A stretch of 64,000 nt of DNA from an uncultured Lactococcus sp. (lineage in GTDB: Bacteria > Bacillota > Bacilli > Lactobacillales > Streptococcaceae), in contig NZ_CAKPUG010000003.1 of NCBI RefSeq assembly GCF_934191625.1, positions 1-64,000 of the forward strand, in the 5' to 3' direction. How positions within the stretch are numbered: the first letter of the stretch is position 1; each line of letters starts with the position of its first letter. The notes under the pieces were generated by a model that saw only the letters and a list, made by a program, of their open reading frames with translations, did no database searches and was not told the DNA's origin. Shown piece after piece: positions 54,510-63,901 of this stretch. The translations under genes and the position numbers were made by a program.

Positions 54510-56990
54510 TTATTTAACAACAATGTTTACTAATTTATTCGGAATTGCAATAACTTTCACAATGTTTCCATTAACTTCGACTGCTTCTAATGCAAATTTT
54601 TCAAGTTGATCTTTTGGTAAATCTTTTTCAATCATAATCTTAGCTTTTAACTTACCATTAATTTGAACGACAATTTCTATTTCGTTTTCAACAAGTTTAC
54701 TTTCATCAAATGTTGGCCATGCAACATAAGAAATACCTGCTTCGTTGCCGAGTTCAACCCACAGTTCTTCTGCAAGGTGAGGTGCAAACGGAGCCAAAAG
54801 TTGAACAAAGCCATTTGCATATTCAAGTGGGAGTGTTTTAGCTTTATTGGCTGCATTCACAAAAATCATCAATTGAGAGATAGCTGTATTGAACAGCATA
54901 TGATCCAAACGTTCGGTAACGTTTTTCACTGTTTCATTATAAACTTTATCTAGACTACCATCATTTTCTTCAGTGATTGTACTGTTGCTAAGCAAACGTA
55001 CCACACGATCTAAGAATTTACGTGCTCCTTCAAGCCCCTCTTCTGACCAAGGAATACTTGCATCTAAAGGCCCCATGAACATTTCATAGACACGCAGGGT
55101 ATCTGCACCATAGCGTTTCACCACATCGTCGGGATTAACCACATTTTTCAACGACTTAGACATTTTAGCTGGCGCTTGCTCAAGTTCCTCACCCGTCTCA
55201 ACATTGAAATATAAGCCATTGCGTTTTTCTACCTTATCTGTAGCAACTAAAGCACCACGACTATCACGATAAGAAGTTCCTAAAATCATTCCTTGGTTGA
55301 AAAGTTTTTGGAATGGTTCATTTGTTGGAACGACACCTAAGTCATAGAGAACTTTATGCCAGAAACGGGCATAGAGAAGGTGAAGTACTGCATGTTCGGC
55401 TCCTCCGACATAGATGTCGACAGGAAGCCATTCTTTAATAAGCTCTGGATCAGCAATAGCTTGACTGTTTTTAGGGTCGATATAGCGTAAATAATACCAT
55501 GACGATCCGGCCCATTGTGGCATTGTGTTTGTTTCACGACGTCCTTTTACACCATCTTCACGCGTTACAGTCAACCAATCAGTCAGGTTAGCCAAAGGAG
55601 ATTCCCCTGTACCTGAAGGTTTAATATTTGAAGTTTTTGGTAAAACTAATGGAAGTTCATCTTCTGGTACAGTGGTAGTTGTCCCGTCTTCCCAATGAAT
55701 AATTGGAATTGGTTCTCCCCAATAACGTTGGCGGCTAAAGAGCCAGTCACGCAATCGGTAAGTCACTTTACGTGATCCGATACCTTTTTCTTCCAAGTAA
55801 GCAATCATTTTTTCAATCGCTTCTTCTTTTTCCATACCATCTAAGAAATCAGAATTTATAATTTTTCCACCTTCTGTATGGCAGGCTTCTTGAACATTTC
55901 CCCCATCAAAAACTGGAACAATTTCTAAGTCATAGACCTTAGCAAATTCCCAATCTCGTTCATCGTGTCCAGGCACAGCCATAACGGCACCATGTCCGTA
56001 GCTTGCAAGAACGTAATCAGCAATCCAGATAGGCATTTTCTTACCACTTACTGGATTAATTGCGTATGCACCTGTCCAAACGCCAGTCTTATCCTTTGCC
56101 AAGTCTGTACGAGCCAAATCTGACTTAAGGCTGGCTTGGTGTTTATAGTCTTCTACAGCATCAGCTTGTTCAGCAGTAGTAATTTTTTCTACTAGTGGAT
56201 GTTCTGGTGCAAGAACAGCAAATGTTGATCCAAAAAGAGTTTCTGGACGTGTTGTGAAAACAGTAATCTCTTCTTCAGTACCTTCAATTTTAAAGTTGAT
56301 ATCAGCACCGACAGATTTACCAATCCAGTTACGTTGCATTTCTTTGATAGATTCTGGCCAGTCAAGCTCTTCCAAGTCATTAAGCAAGCGCTCCGCATAG
56401 GCTGTAATTTTCAGCATCCATTGACGCATTGGCTTACGAACAACTGGGTAGCCACCGCGCTCTGAAGTACCATCAGGAAGAACTTCTTCATTGGCGATAG
56501 CTGTTCCTAACTCTTCGACCCAGTTGACAGCAACTTCTGCTTCATAGGCTAAACCTTTTTCATACAACTTCGTGAAGATCCACTGTGTCCATTTATAAAA
56601 CTCTGGATCAGTAGTATTTACTTCGCGCTCCCAGTCATAACTGAAACCGAGACTGTTGATTTGTCGTTTAAAAGTAGCGATATTTTTCGCTGTAAATTCA
56701 ACAGGATCATTACCTGTATCAATTGCATATTGCTCAGCTGGCAAACCAAAAGCATCCCATCCCATTGGATGAAGGACATTATAACCTTGCGCGCGTTTAT
56801 AACGGCTCAAAATATCTGTTGCTGTATAACCTTCAGGATGACCTACGTGCAGGCCTGCTCCTGATGGATAAGGAAACATATCTAATGCATAAAATTTCGG
56901 TTTATTTTTGTCTGTTCCTGTACGGAAAGTGTGATTGTCTGCCCAGTATTTTTGCCACTTGGCTTCAATGTCAATGTGTTTGTATTCCAT
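54510..56990 (-). CDS. leuS: Leucyl-tRNA synthetase
   Basis: This class I synthetase charges tRNA-Leu. The 826-residue protein has HIGH as [13 protein letters not shown], the editing domain ([15 protein letters not shown]), KMSKS in [11 protein letters not shown] and the C-terminal anticodon-binding and tail domains. No T-box is seen upstream, only an extended -10 (TGATATAAT, 57050-57042) in a short leader. AAGGAA precedes the ATG. Confidence 0.96.
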   Translation of the reverse strand: MEYKHIDIEAKWQKYWADNHTFRTGTDKNKPKFYALDMFPYPSGAGLHVGHPEGYTATDILSRYKRAQGYNVLHPMGWDAFGLPAEQYAIDTGNDPVEFTAKNIATFKRQINSLGFSYDWEREVNTTDPEFYKWTQWIFTKLYEKGLAYEAEVAVNWVEELGTAIANEEVLPDGTSERGGYPVVRKPMRQWMLKITAYAERLLNDLEELDWPESIKEMQRNWIGKSVGADINFKIEGTEEEITVFTTRPETLFGSTFAVLAPEHPLVEKITTAEQADAVEDYKHQASLKSDLARTDLAKDKTGVWTGAYAINPVSGKKMPIWIADYVLASYGHGAVMAVPGHDERDWEFAKVYDLEIVPVFDGGNVQEACHTEGGKIINSDFLDGMEKEEAIEKMIAYLEEKGIGSRKVTYRLRDWLFSRQRYWGEPIPIIHWEDGTTTTVPEDELPLVLPKTSNIKPSGTGESPLANLTDWLTVTREDGVKGRRETNTMPQWAGSSWYYLRYIDPKNSQAIADPELIKEWLPVDIYVGGAEHAVLHLLYARFWHKVLYDLGVVPTNEPFQKLFNQGMILGTSYRDSRGALVATDKVEKRNGLYFNVETGEELEQAPAKMSKSLKNVVNPDDVVKRYGADTLRVYEMFMGPLDASIPWSEEGLEGARKFLDRVVRLLSNSTITEENDGSLDKVYNETVKNVTERLDHMLFNTAISQLMIFVNAANKAKTLPLEYANGFVQLLAPFAPHLAEELWVELGNEAGISYVAWPTFDESKLVENEIEIVVQINGKLKAKIMIEKDLPKDQLEKFALEAVEVNGNIVKVIAIPNKLVNIVVK

Positions 56991-57057
56991 ATTTTATTCC
57001 TTAAAGTTTTTTATAAATTATATTTACAAATCTCAAATTCTATTATATCAAAAAAAT

Positions 57058-57082
57058 CAAAAAAGCAGATAGCTGCTTTTTA
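57058..57082 (-). terminator. Terminator after the PucR-type gene
   Basis: AAAAAGCAG pairs with CTGCTTTTT around four bases. Its U-run merges with the leuS promoter. Confidence 0.85.
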
Positions 57083-57096
57083 GCCGGAGCAGAAAA

Positions 57097-57774
57097 TTAT
57101 TCATGACCGATTAGACTAAATGCTAAAACTAAGTCACTTCCTACAAGTTGTAAGCCGTATTTCTCCTCAAATTTTTTTACTTTATTGAGTAAGGTATTAC
57201 GATGAACATAGAGCAACTTTGCTGCAGCAGCTTGGTTGCCGTCGGTATTGTAGAGGGCACGAACTAATTCTTTGTCTTCTGGACTTTGAAGAAGAATTTG
57301 GCGCAGGTTACTCAATAATAAGCTGTCGACGTGGTCAAGACCTTGAGCCAGCACAGACTCACTAAAGCTTGCTTTTTTTTGAAAAAACTCTGCTTCTTCT
57401 TGATAGACCTGAACCAGCTCTTCTTTGAAAGCAAAACTTCCAATGTAGTGCTGCAAAGTCTCACCCATATCTTGAGACAAGACTTTTAAACTGTCTGCGA
57501 GTTCTGATTTACTCAGATTATTCCCAGTATATTTTTCAATAACAAACTGCTTTTCAGTATTTTCCCGTATTACATCCGGCAAGATAAATTTTATGTTTTC
57601 TACAAGCTCTGAAAAATCAGCAACAGCAAATTGCAAGATACGAAAACGCCCTAAAGGTAAAGACGAAAAGTCTGTAGTTTGCTCTGACAGTATAGCCATT
57701 AAAGTCCGCTCTCGTGGGTTAAGCTCTGTTTCTTCCACATGACGGTAAAGTTCTTTTATCTTTTCTATTTCCAT
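57097..57774 (-). CDS. PucR-type (CdaR-like) helix-turn-helix regulator
   Basis: The 225-residue protein ends in the PucR C-terminal HTH (NTDGNQAAAAKLLYVHRNTLLNKVKKFEEKYGL, about 178-210). The N-terminal part has no domain I recognise. The ATG sits only four bases after the U-run of the prs terminator and lacks a Shine-Dalgarno, so its expression may depend on read-through from prs. Confidence 0.75.
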   Translation of the reverse strand: MEIEKIKELYRHVEETELNPRERTLMAILSEQTTDFSSLPLGRFRILQFAVADFSELVENIKFILPDVIRENTEKQFVIEKYTGNNLSKSELADSLKVLSQDMGETLQHYIGSFAFKEELVQVYQEEAEFFQKKASFSESVLAQGLDHVDSLLLSNLRQILLQSPEDKELVRALYNTDGNQAAAAKLLYVHRNTLLNKVKKFEEKYGLQLVGSDLVLAFSLIGHE

Positions 57775-57779
57775 TTTTC

Positions 57780-57803
57780 AAAAAAGTGACCCAAAGGTCA
57801 CTC
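57780..57803 (-). terminator. prs terminator, directly abutting the PucR-type gene
   Basis: AGTGACC and GGTCACT pair around CAAA-like loop bases, followed by TTTTTT on the minus strand. Confidence 0.85.
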
Positions 57804-57808
57804 TGCTC

Positions 57809-58780
57809 TTAATTTTCAGTAGGGATATGCAATTCGAAAAGTGGCGACAATGGGCGCTTCTCGTGAATACGGATAATAGCATCAGCAAGCAGTGGTGCGA
57901 TTGAAATTTCAACAATCTTCTCGCTGCGACGCTCATCAGGTATTTCAATAGTATCCAAAACTACTAATTTATTAATTCCTGAACTTTCAATACGTTCAAT
58001 TGCTGGGCCTGATAAAACAGCGTGTGTACATGAAGCGTAAACTTCAGTAGCACCAAGTTCTTTCAAGGCATTTGCTGCCAATGTAATTGTACCAGCTGTA
58101 TCAATCATGTCGTCAATTAGGATACATTTCTTACCTTTAACATCACCAATAATATTCATGATTTCAGCCACATTTGCACGTGGACGACGTTTATCAATGA
58201 TTGCGATTGGGGCTTTCAAGAAGGCAGCTAATTTACGTGCACGGCCCACACCGCCATGGTCCGGAGAAACGATGACCAAATCATCACCATTGGCAAAGCC
58301 ATGACGACGGAAATAATCAGCAATTAAAGGTGAACCCATGAGGTGATCAACAGGAATATTGAAGAACCCTTGAATCTGAGCAGCGTGTAAGTCAAAGGTA
58401 ATCAAACGATCTGCACCAGCAATTTGAAGCATGTTTGCGACCAATTTTGATGTGATTGGTTCACGGGCGCGTGCTTTACGGTCTTGACGGGCATAACCAT
58501 AATAAGGCATCACCACATTGATTGAGGCAGCACTGGCACGTTTTAGGGCATCCATCATAATTAACAGTTCCATTAAGTTTTCATTAACAGGAGCACTTGT
58601 TGATTGGAGGATAAAGACATGCTCTCCGCGGATACTTTCATCGATTTTAACTTCGACTTCACCATCATTATAAGTGAGTACGCGTGATTTCCCAACTTGG
58701 ATACCAATTTCTTTTGCAACTTTATGAGCTAACTTTTGGTTAGAGGAAAGTGCAAATAACTTCAAATTTGAATACGACAT
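57809..58780 (-). CDS. prs: Ribose-phosphate pyrophosphokinase
   Basis: Prs makes PRPP from ribose-5-phosphate and ATP, feeding nucleotide synthesis including the pyr pathway here. The 323-residue protein has the flexible loop [50 protein letters not shown] and the PRPP loop [15 protein letters not shown] promoter of TTGAAA (58852-58847), 17 bp, TAAAAT (58829-58824) precedes it. Confidence 0.95.
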   Translation of the reverse strand: MSYSNLKLFALSSNQKLAHKVAKEIGIQVGKSRVLTYNDGEVEVKIDESIRGEHVFILQSTSAPVNENLMELLIMMDALKRASAASINVVMPYYGYARQDRKARAREPITSKLVANMLQIAGADRLITFDLHAAQIQGFFNIPVDHLMGSPLIADYFRRHGFANGDDLVIVSPDHGGVGRARKLAAFLKAPIAIIDKRRPRANVAEIMNIIGDVKGKKCILIDDMIDTAGTITLAANALKELGATEVYASCTHAVLSGPAIERIESSGINKLVVLDTIEIPDERRSEKIVEISIAPLLADAIIRIHEKRPLSPLFELHIPTEN

Positions 58781-58823
58781 GATAGCCTTTCTATATAAAA
58801 CAGTTCTCTAATTAGACCTTTCC

Positions 58824-58852
58824 ATTTTATCGTGAATTGTGTTTTTTTTCAA
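58824..58852 (-). promoter_or_regulatory. prs promoter
   Basis: Minus strand: TTGAAA, 17 bp, TAAAAT. Confidence 0.65.
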
Positions 58853-58905
58853 GTCCCGATAAACTATCCCAGAGCGACACTTCTCCACTTTCTCCATCCG
58901 AGAGG

Positions 58906-58938
58906 AAAAAAGTCTATCTTTTTCAGATAGACTTTTTT
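58906..58938 (-). terminator. ftsY terminator
   Basis: AAAAAAGTCTATCT pairs with AGATAGACTTTTTT around a short A-rich loop. Confidence 0.92.
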
Positions 58939-58939
58939 C

Positions 58940-60238
58940 TTAGATGAGTTCTTTAAATAAACCACGTACAAAGAATTCTTCATCAAAGTCCGTAAGATCA
59001 TTAATTCCTTCACCCAATCCGACAAGTTTTACCGGTATTTTCAGACTCTGAACAATGGATAAGACAATTCCCCCTTTTGCAGAACCGTCCAATTTGGTCA
59101 AAGCAATACCCGTAATTGGTGTTACCGCGCTAAATTCTTTAGCTTGTTGAATCGCATTTTGGCCTGTTGTTGCATCCAAAGCAAGAATCACTTCGTGGGG
59201 GGCAGCAGGCAACTCACGCTTGATAATTTTCCCTATCTTTTCTAGCTCTTTCATTAAATTATCTTTATTTTGAAGACGACCAGCTGTATCAATCAAAAGA
59301 ATATCATAGTTTTCTTCTTTTGCTTTTACGACAGCATCAAATACTACACTGGCTGGATCTGAACCTGCTGGTTTCGTGACAACAGGAACCTCTGAGCGTT
59401 TGCCCCACTCCACAAGTTGATCAATCGCACCTGCACGGAAAGTATCTGCAGCAGCAAGAAGGACTTTCTTACCTTCGCCTTTATAGCGGTGTGCAAGTTT
59501 GCCAATCGTTGTCGTTTTTCCTACACCATTTACACCCACAAAAAGGAAAACAGTGAGGTCGTCCTGGAGATTTAACTCAGACGGTACTTTTTCATCATCA
59601 AACTTATCTACAATTTTTTCAACAATTAATTGACGTAGTGCTTCTTGTGATTTGGCATTTGCCAGCTTAGCTTCGTTTCGCAACTCTTCCGTAACTTCTA
59701 AAGCTAAGTCAACACCTACATCTGACATGATGAGTGTTTCTTCAAGTTCTTCAAAAAATTCTTCATCAACAGTGCGGAAATTAGCCAAAAAAGCATTAAA
59801 ACGTTGGCCAAAAGTCTTACGTGTTTTTTCTAAAGACTTGTCGTATTTTTCTTCAACGTTAGGAATTTCTTCCTGTTGAACTGTTGAGTCTACGGGAACT
59901 TCCGCATCTGCTAGAGCATCTTCCTTTGGAGTAAGGTCTTCTACTTCAGCTTTTTCAAGCGCTTCAATCTCTTCTTCCAGAATTTCAGATTCTTCTTGAA
60001 GCTCTTCCTTTTCTGCCGCTTCTTTAGTTGAAGGTTCTTTTGTAAATTCAGCTAAAACTTCAGGCATCATTTCTGTTAAAACTTCTTGGCCTGGTTCATT
60101 TTGAAGCAGCTCTTCAGTTTCTGATACATCAACTGTGCTTTCTTCTTCAACATCTAACTTCTCTTTTGTTTCAACTACTTCTTCAAGGACTTCTTCCGTA
60201 TCCTTTTTCTTACCAAATAAACGATCAAATAATCCCAT
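58940..60238 (-). CDS. ftsY: Signal recognition particle receptor FtsY
   Basis: FtsY docks ribosome-SRP complexes at the membrane. The first 130 residues are an acidic, Glu-rich A domain. The NG domain follows, with G1 FVGVNGVGKTTTIGKLAHR, G3 DTAGRLQ and G4 TKLDGSAKGG. Length 432 is normal. It starts 8 bp after the Cof phosphatase gene, with AGGAGG upstream, and shares its transcript. Confidence 0.96.
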   Translation of the reverse strand: MGLFDRLFGKKKDTEEVLEEVVETKEKLDVEEESTVDVSETEELLQNEPGQEVLTEMMPEVLAEFTKEPSTKEAAEKEELQEESEILEEEIEALEKAEVEDLTPKEDALADAEVPVDSTVQQEEIPNVEEKYDKSLEKTRKTFGQRFNAFLANFRTVDEEFFEELEETLIMSDVGVDLALEVTEELRNEAKLANAKSQEALRQLIVEKIVDKFDDEKVPSELNLQDDLTVFLFVGVNGVGKTTTIGKLAHRYKGEGKKVLLAAADTFRAGAIDQLVEWGKRSEVPVVTKPAGSDPASVVFDAVVKAKEENYDILLIDTAGRLQNKDNLMKELEKIGKIIKRELPAAPHEVILALDATTGQNAIQQAKEFSAVTPITGIALTKLDGSAKGGIVLSIVQSLKIPVKLVGLGEGINDLTDFDEEFFVRGLFKELI

Positions 60239-60246
60239 ATTTCCTC

Positions 60247-61056
60247 CTACAAAACATACTCATGAATTACTTCAGCGACTGCATGCTGGTCATTCGTAAA
60301 GCTGGAAATAATATTAGCTTCCTTCTTCACTGTTGGAACAGCATTTCCCATTGCAACACCATACCCAGCCCATGAAATCATGCTCAAATCATTTTCCTCA
60401 TCCCCCATTGCCATAACATTTTCCGGTGTGATGTCCAGTTGTTCAATCAATTTTGATAAGCCAAATGCCTTATTTATACCTTTAGGCATGAATTCTAGCA
60501 AAATATCACGTGTTTTAAAGATTTCAAACTGTTCAAATAATGTTTTTGGAAACTTAGGTATCTGGGCATCCAAAAAGGTCGCATCTGTACAAGAAACAAT
60601 CTTATTATAAATTGCATCTGGTGCCAGATCTTCAAACTTCACAGGATAAAATTCTAACAGGCTGTTGATAAAGCCATATTGAGACTGACGTGCACTCTCC
60701 GTAACATAGACAATATCATCACTTAAAACATCACAGGGTATTTCTAAAGCCTGGGTTTCTTGCTTGATAAGCCGCACATCATCATAGCTTAACACTTTTT
60801 TTGAAAGGATTTCCCCTGTATTACGTTGCACCAAACCACCATTAAAAGTAATACTAAAATCATTGAAATCTAACATCTTCAACGTTTTTAAAAAAGGTTG
60901 AATTGCTGCAAGAGGGCGCCCTGTCGTCAATACTACTTCTACACCTTTCTGACGTGCTTCTTGGATTGCTTCAATATTTGGAGCAGAAATCTCTTTTGCA
61001 CTGTTCAGAAGTGTTCCATCAAGATCTAAAGCGATCAATTTTACATCATTTGTCAT
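60247..61056 (-). CDS. Cof-type HAD phosphatase
   Basis: The 269-residue protein has HAD motif I LIALDLDGTLLNS, motif II TTGRP, a type IIB cap and motif III/IV with GINKAFGLSKL and MGDEENDLSMI. It likely dephosphorylates sugar phosphates or nucleotides such as FMN or PLP. Its -10 box lies six bases before the ATG, so the cof-ftsY message appears leaderless. Confidence 0.9.
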   Translation of the reverse strand: MTNDVKLIALDLDGTLLNSAKEISAPNIEAIQEARQKGVEVVLTTGRPLAAIQPFLKTLKMLDFNDFSITFNGGLVQRNTGEILSKKVLSYDDVRLIKQETQALEIPCDVLSDDIVYVTESARQSQYGFINSLLEFYPVKFEDLAPDAIYNKIVSCTDATFLDAQIPKFPKTLFEQFEIFKTRDILLEFMPKGINKAFGLSKLIEQLDITPENVMAMGDEENDLSMISWAGYGVAMGNAVPTVKKEANIISSFTNDQHAVAEVIHEYVL

Positions 61057-61062
61057 GTTTAT

Positions 61063-61071
61063 ATTATAGCA
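61063..61071 (-). promoter_or_regulatory. Extended -10 promoter of cof-ftsY (leaderless type)
   Basis: Minus strand TGCTATAAT (61071-61063) ends six bases before the ATG at 61056. No Shine-Dalgarno is present. Confidence 0.65.
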
Positions 61072-61117
61072 TACTCTGCCCTACGATAATTACACCTTAA
61101 GACGGTACCTTAACCGC

Positions 61118-61146
61118 TTGACTAAAAAGTATAATTTTCCTATTAA
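61118..61146 (+). promoter_or_regulatory. Possible promoter before mini-ORF and lipoprotein gene
   Basis: TTGACT (61118-61123), 17 bp, TATTAA (61141-61146). Confidence 0.4.
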
Positions 61147-61194
61147 AAAGTGAAAGTAGTAATTACTTTACGTATAAGTAATAAGGAAGGTTTT

Positions 61195-61251
61195 ATGAAC
61201 TTTGACAGGAAAATTTTTGAAGCTCTGTGCTTGAGAGATTGCTTCTCGTAG
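61195..61251 (+). CDS. Mini-ORF with strong Shine-Dalgarno (18 residues)
   Basis: MNFDRKIFEALCLRDCFS begins after AAGGAAGG at good spacing. It is followed by an isolated GAGGAGG (about 61261-61270) with no clear ORF. It could be a leader peptide, a degraded gene or chance. The rest of 61147-61396 shows nothing I can name. Confidence 0.25.
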   Translation: MNFDRKIFEALCLRDCFS

Positions 61252-61396
61252 TGCTTTAAGAGAGAGGAGGCGGTCATAAAATTCTAGAATAAATGGAATA
61301 TTAAAGTACTTTCCATCTAAAATTCTTTAAAGAAGATTAATAAATAAACATTGTGGCAAAGCCACACATTTTTAGTATTTAGTAAAGGAAACAACT

Positions 61397-62722
61397 ATGT
61401 CAAAAAAACTCTTAATTCTTTCTTCCATTTTGTTCATGTCAATGAATGCATTTCTTGTTGGCTGTACAAATGAGAATAGCAAATCATCACATGCTACAAA
61501 ATCAAATTCGAGTCAGCCTAAAGAAAATACAAAAGCATTTAATTTTATAGCCAGTAAAAATCAACCTGAAACAGTAAAAGATTTTGTACCCTTATTTGCA
61601 CAGCAATTAGCAAAGTATAATCAAGTTGCTGAAAAAATTTGGCCAAAAAGTGCGGTGACAGGAGTCCCTGTAGTATTAGAGGATACAGAAAGTAAAAAAA
61701 TGTGGAAAATAAGTCCTGAGGGCAAAATCAGTACCTTTTCCGATAAAGAAGCTAATGAAATGAACTTAGAGCGCTCGGAATCACCCGGAACTTGGGGCTA
61801 TTATGGCAAGCAGTTCAATAAATTTGGTGTCGATGCTCAGTATAGCCTTGAAGGAAAAACTCTTGAAAATGGTGGAATGTATTTTTCACTGAATAATGCT
61901 GTGCTTAAGGATAAAAAACTTTGGAATCGATATCCTCATTTAGGCTCTTACGATGCCCTCGTTTTTGTGTTACATGAAAATTTCCATATTTTCGAACAAG
62001 AAAAATGGAATAAGCTTTCTGAAGCGGATATTGCCAAGATTGGAGGGAATAAAAATCAACACTTAGATAAGACAGAAGCACGTATTATTCGTTACCAGTT
62101 AATTCAGAATTTGATGACAGCTGTTGCCCACCCAAAGAACAAATCCTTAGTTTTACAAGCCATCGCAACCTATAATGAGTATAAATCAAAATATAAAACC
62201 GACTTTAATAACGCCCACTATTGGGATCGTGTTGAAGGTTCTGCGCAATATATGGAAATTATGGCAGCTTTATATACTTACTTCCCAGAACAGCTTAACA
62301 CAGAGCAGGATATCACTCTGGCAATTCAAAATTTAGGGAAGCAAACCACTGGATATGGTAATTCTACGGGTAATGTCGAGGAAGCTTATGATATTGGTGC
62401 TTTTGCAGGACTTTTATTGGATAATTATGATTCCGCTTGGAAAACAAAGCTCATGCAAGATAAAGATACTACACCAATGAGTTTATTAGCCAAATATTTT
62501 CAAAACGATAAACTTCCAGCCTACAAACCACTGGATAATGAAAATAAAAACAAGGTTTTACAAAAAATAACAGTGAAGAAAAAACAACTCGTCACTTATC
62601 ATAAGCAATCTTTAGAAGAAATGAAAAAGGAGCTTAAGTCTGCTAAAAATCCTCAGCAAAAAGCAATATTAGAAAAGGAAATTAAAGCCCTTGAAGCAAA
62701 GATTGCCGCATTAGAAAAGTAA
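61397..62722 (+). CDS. Lipoprotein with HExxH zinc-metallopeptidase-like motif
   Basis: The signal peptide ends in the lipobox FLVGC (Cys23), so the 441-residue protein is membrane-anchored outside the cell. VLHENFHIFEQE at 191-202 contains HExxH (His193, Glu194, His197). A Glu in RVEGSAQYMEI (about 280) could be the third zinc ligand, as in gluzincin-like enzymes. The C-terminus is a Lys/Glu-rich coiled coil (about 375-441). The family is not one I recognise, so peptidase activity is inference. AAAGGAAA precedes the ATG. Confidence 0.75.
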   Translation: MSKKLLILSSILFMSMNAFLVGCTNENSKSSHATKSNSSQPKENTKAFNFIASKNQPETVKDFVPLFAQQLAKYNQVAEKIWPKSAVTGVPVVLEDTESKKMWKISPEGKISTFSDKEANEMNLERSESPGTWGYYGKQFNKFGVDAQYSLEGKTLENGGMYFSLNNAVLKDKKLWNRYPHLGSYDALVFVLHENFHIFEQEKWNKLSEADIAKIGGNKNQHLDKTEARIIRYQLIQNLMTAVAHPKNKSLVLQAIATYNEYKSKYKTDFNNAHYWDRVEGSAQYMEIMAALYTYFPEQLNTEQDITLAIQNLGKQTTGYGNSTGNVEEAYDIGAFAGLLLDNYDSAWKTKLMQDKDTTPMSLLAKYFQNDKLPAYKPLDNENKNKVLQKITVKKKQLVTYHKQSLEEMKKELKSAKNPQQKAILEKEIKALEAKIAALEK

Positions 62723-62730
62723 TATAAAAA

Positions 62731-62763
62731 TAAAACCATGCTCTCTTAAGAACATGGTTTTAT
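62731..62763 (+). terminator. Terminator of the lipoprotein gene
   Basis: AAAACCATG pairs with CATGGTTTTA around about 12 bases. Confidence 0.85.
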
Positions 62764-62885
62764 AATATCCTGAATAAAGTAACACTATAAAGTGGACACT
62801 TTAATCATTATGAAGAACAGTTTCGTTCAAAAAATACGTAGATAAAAGTGAATCAAAATGCAAACAATCGCTTGTGCTGTTGTTT
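62764..62885. other. Intergenic stretch without a recognised feature
   Basis: Between the lipoprotein terminator and the 46-residue ORF. It contains GTAACACTATAAAGTGGACAC with an imperfect inverted repeat (CACT/AGTG) but no gene or motif I can support. Confidence 0.4.
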
Positions 62886-63026
62886 TTAATTTATTGAAAT
62901 AATAAGTAGAACAGCAAGCAGCAGGACTACTAATATAAGTATCTCCCACACCATCAGTGAAAGTAAGGGATTTAGGCCTTTAATATGTAAACGATCCGCA
63001 ATACCATCTAATATATTTTTATTCAT
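62886..63026 (-). CDS. Small single-pass membrane protein (46 residues)
   Basis: The frame encodes MNKNILDGIADRLHIKGLNP, a short linker, and a hydrophobic helix (EILILVVLLLAVLLIISIN) at the C-terminus. An extended -10 (TGATATATT, 63041-63033) ends six bases before the ATG and there is no Shine-Dalgarno, as for the other leaderless candidates here. A small membrane protein is supported by composition and promoter only. Confidence 0.45.
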   Translation of the reverse strand: MNKNILDGIADRLHIKGLNPLLSLMVWEILILVVLLLAVLLIISIN

Positions 63027-63113
63027 ACATATAATATATCAAAAACTTTAATAGTTTGCAATAGCATTTCTTTATTTTCTTTAAAATTACATTGAGATTA
63101 ACAAAAAATTTTT

Positions 63114-63144
63114 AAAAAACGATAACTGGAAAAGTTACCGTTTT
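63114..63144 (-). terminator. Terminator after the YibF-like gene
   Basis: AAAACGGTAACT pairs with AGTTATCGTTTT around TTTCC, followed by Us on the minus strand. Confidence 0.85.
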
Positions 63145-63901
63145 ACTTACCTTCTGCTTTTTCAAATTCTTTTTCCACAAAATATCCTGAGAGCCAAATA
63201 GCAAATAATATTCCTAGCATCCCTAAAAGCATTGATGCCATATCAGCCATAAGTAACTTAGAGTTCATTATCTCAGCAAAGCTATAATTTAACCGAACAA
63301 ACCAAAGAATAAGACTTAGTGAAGAACCTAATAGACCAAAAAAGAGGGTATTTACAGCGGTTCCTAGTATTTGCTGTGATATTATATAACGTTGTTCTTT
63401 AAATTGAGGCAATGTCATTTGCTCATCTTGTTCTACAACTTCAGATAAACTAGCCACTAAAGCCATGGCGGCTTCTGCCACTGCTCCTAACATCGAAATG
63501 ACCATGACTACGATTGCAACGTTAGAAAAGTTCAAACCTATTGCAAGCGATAATTCTTCTAACTCTTCTGTATCTTCGATGGCAAAACCTTGCAGATTAC
63601 CAATATGCTGTACAAGAATAGCCAAAAGGAGAAGGGAAAACACAACAATAATACTTGTTTTAAAAGAGATGTTTGTTACCAAATTATCTTCGGAAGACAT
63701 ATATATTGCGATAGCCAAAATAAGTATCGATACAACGCTTAAGAGAATAAAGGTATTCATTCCCCAAGAAAGTAAGGTTATCATTGCAAAAATCAAAACA
63801 AAATTAAGTGCTAGCCCGACTAAATTTCTAATCCCTTCAACTCCCGAAATTAAAATCAGTAAAAGAGTCAAAATAATAAAGAGAACAATTAAACTATTCA
63901 T
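63143..63901 (-). CDS. YibE/F-like membrane protein (YibF)
   Basis: The 252-residue protein has about seven membrane helices and the family's acidic loop after GNLQGFAIEDTEELEEL. YibE and YibF always occur as a pair in lactic acid bacteria, and their function is unknown. Its ATG overlaps the end of the upstream yibE-like gene by eight bases (ATGAATAG). Confidence 0.8.
   Translation of the reverse strand: MNSLIVLFIILTLLLILISGVEGIRNLVGLALNFVLIFAMITLLSWGMNTFILLSVVSILILAIAIYMSSEDNLVTNISFKTSIIVVFSLLLLAILVQHIGNLQGFAIEDTEELEELSLAIGLNFSNVAIVVMVISMLGAVAEAAMALVASLSEVVEQDEQMTLPQFKEQRYIISQQILGTAVNTLFFGLLGSSLSLILWFVRLNYSFAEIMNSKLLMADMASMLLGMLGILFAIWLSGYFVEKEFEKAEGK

Noticed and set aside
57000..57096. 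T-box upstream of leuS
   Set aside because: The leader is under 60 bases and lacks the AGGTGGNACCG motif and stem I.
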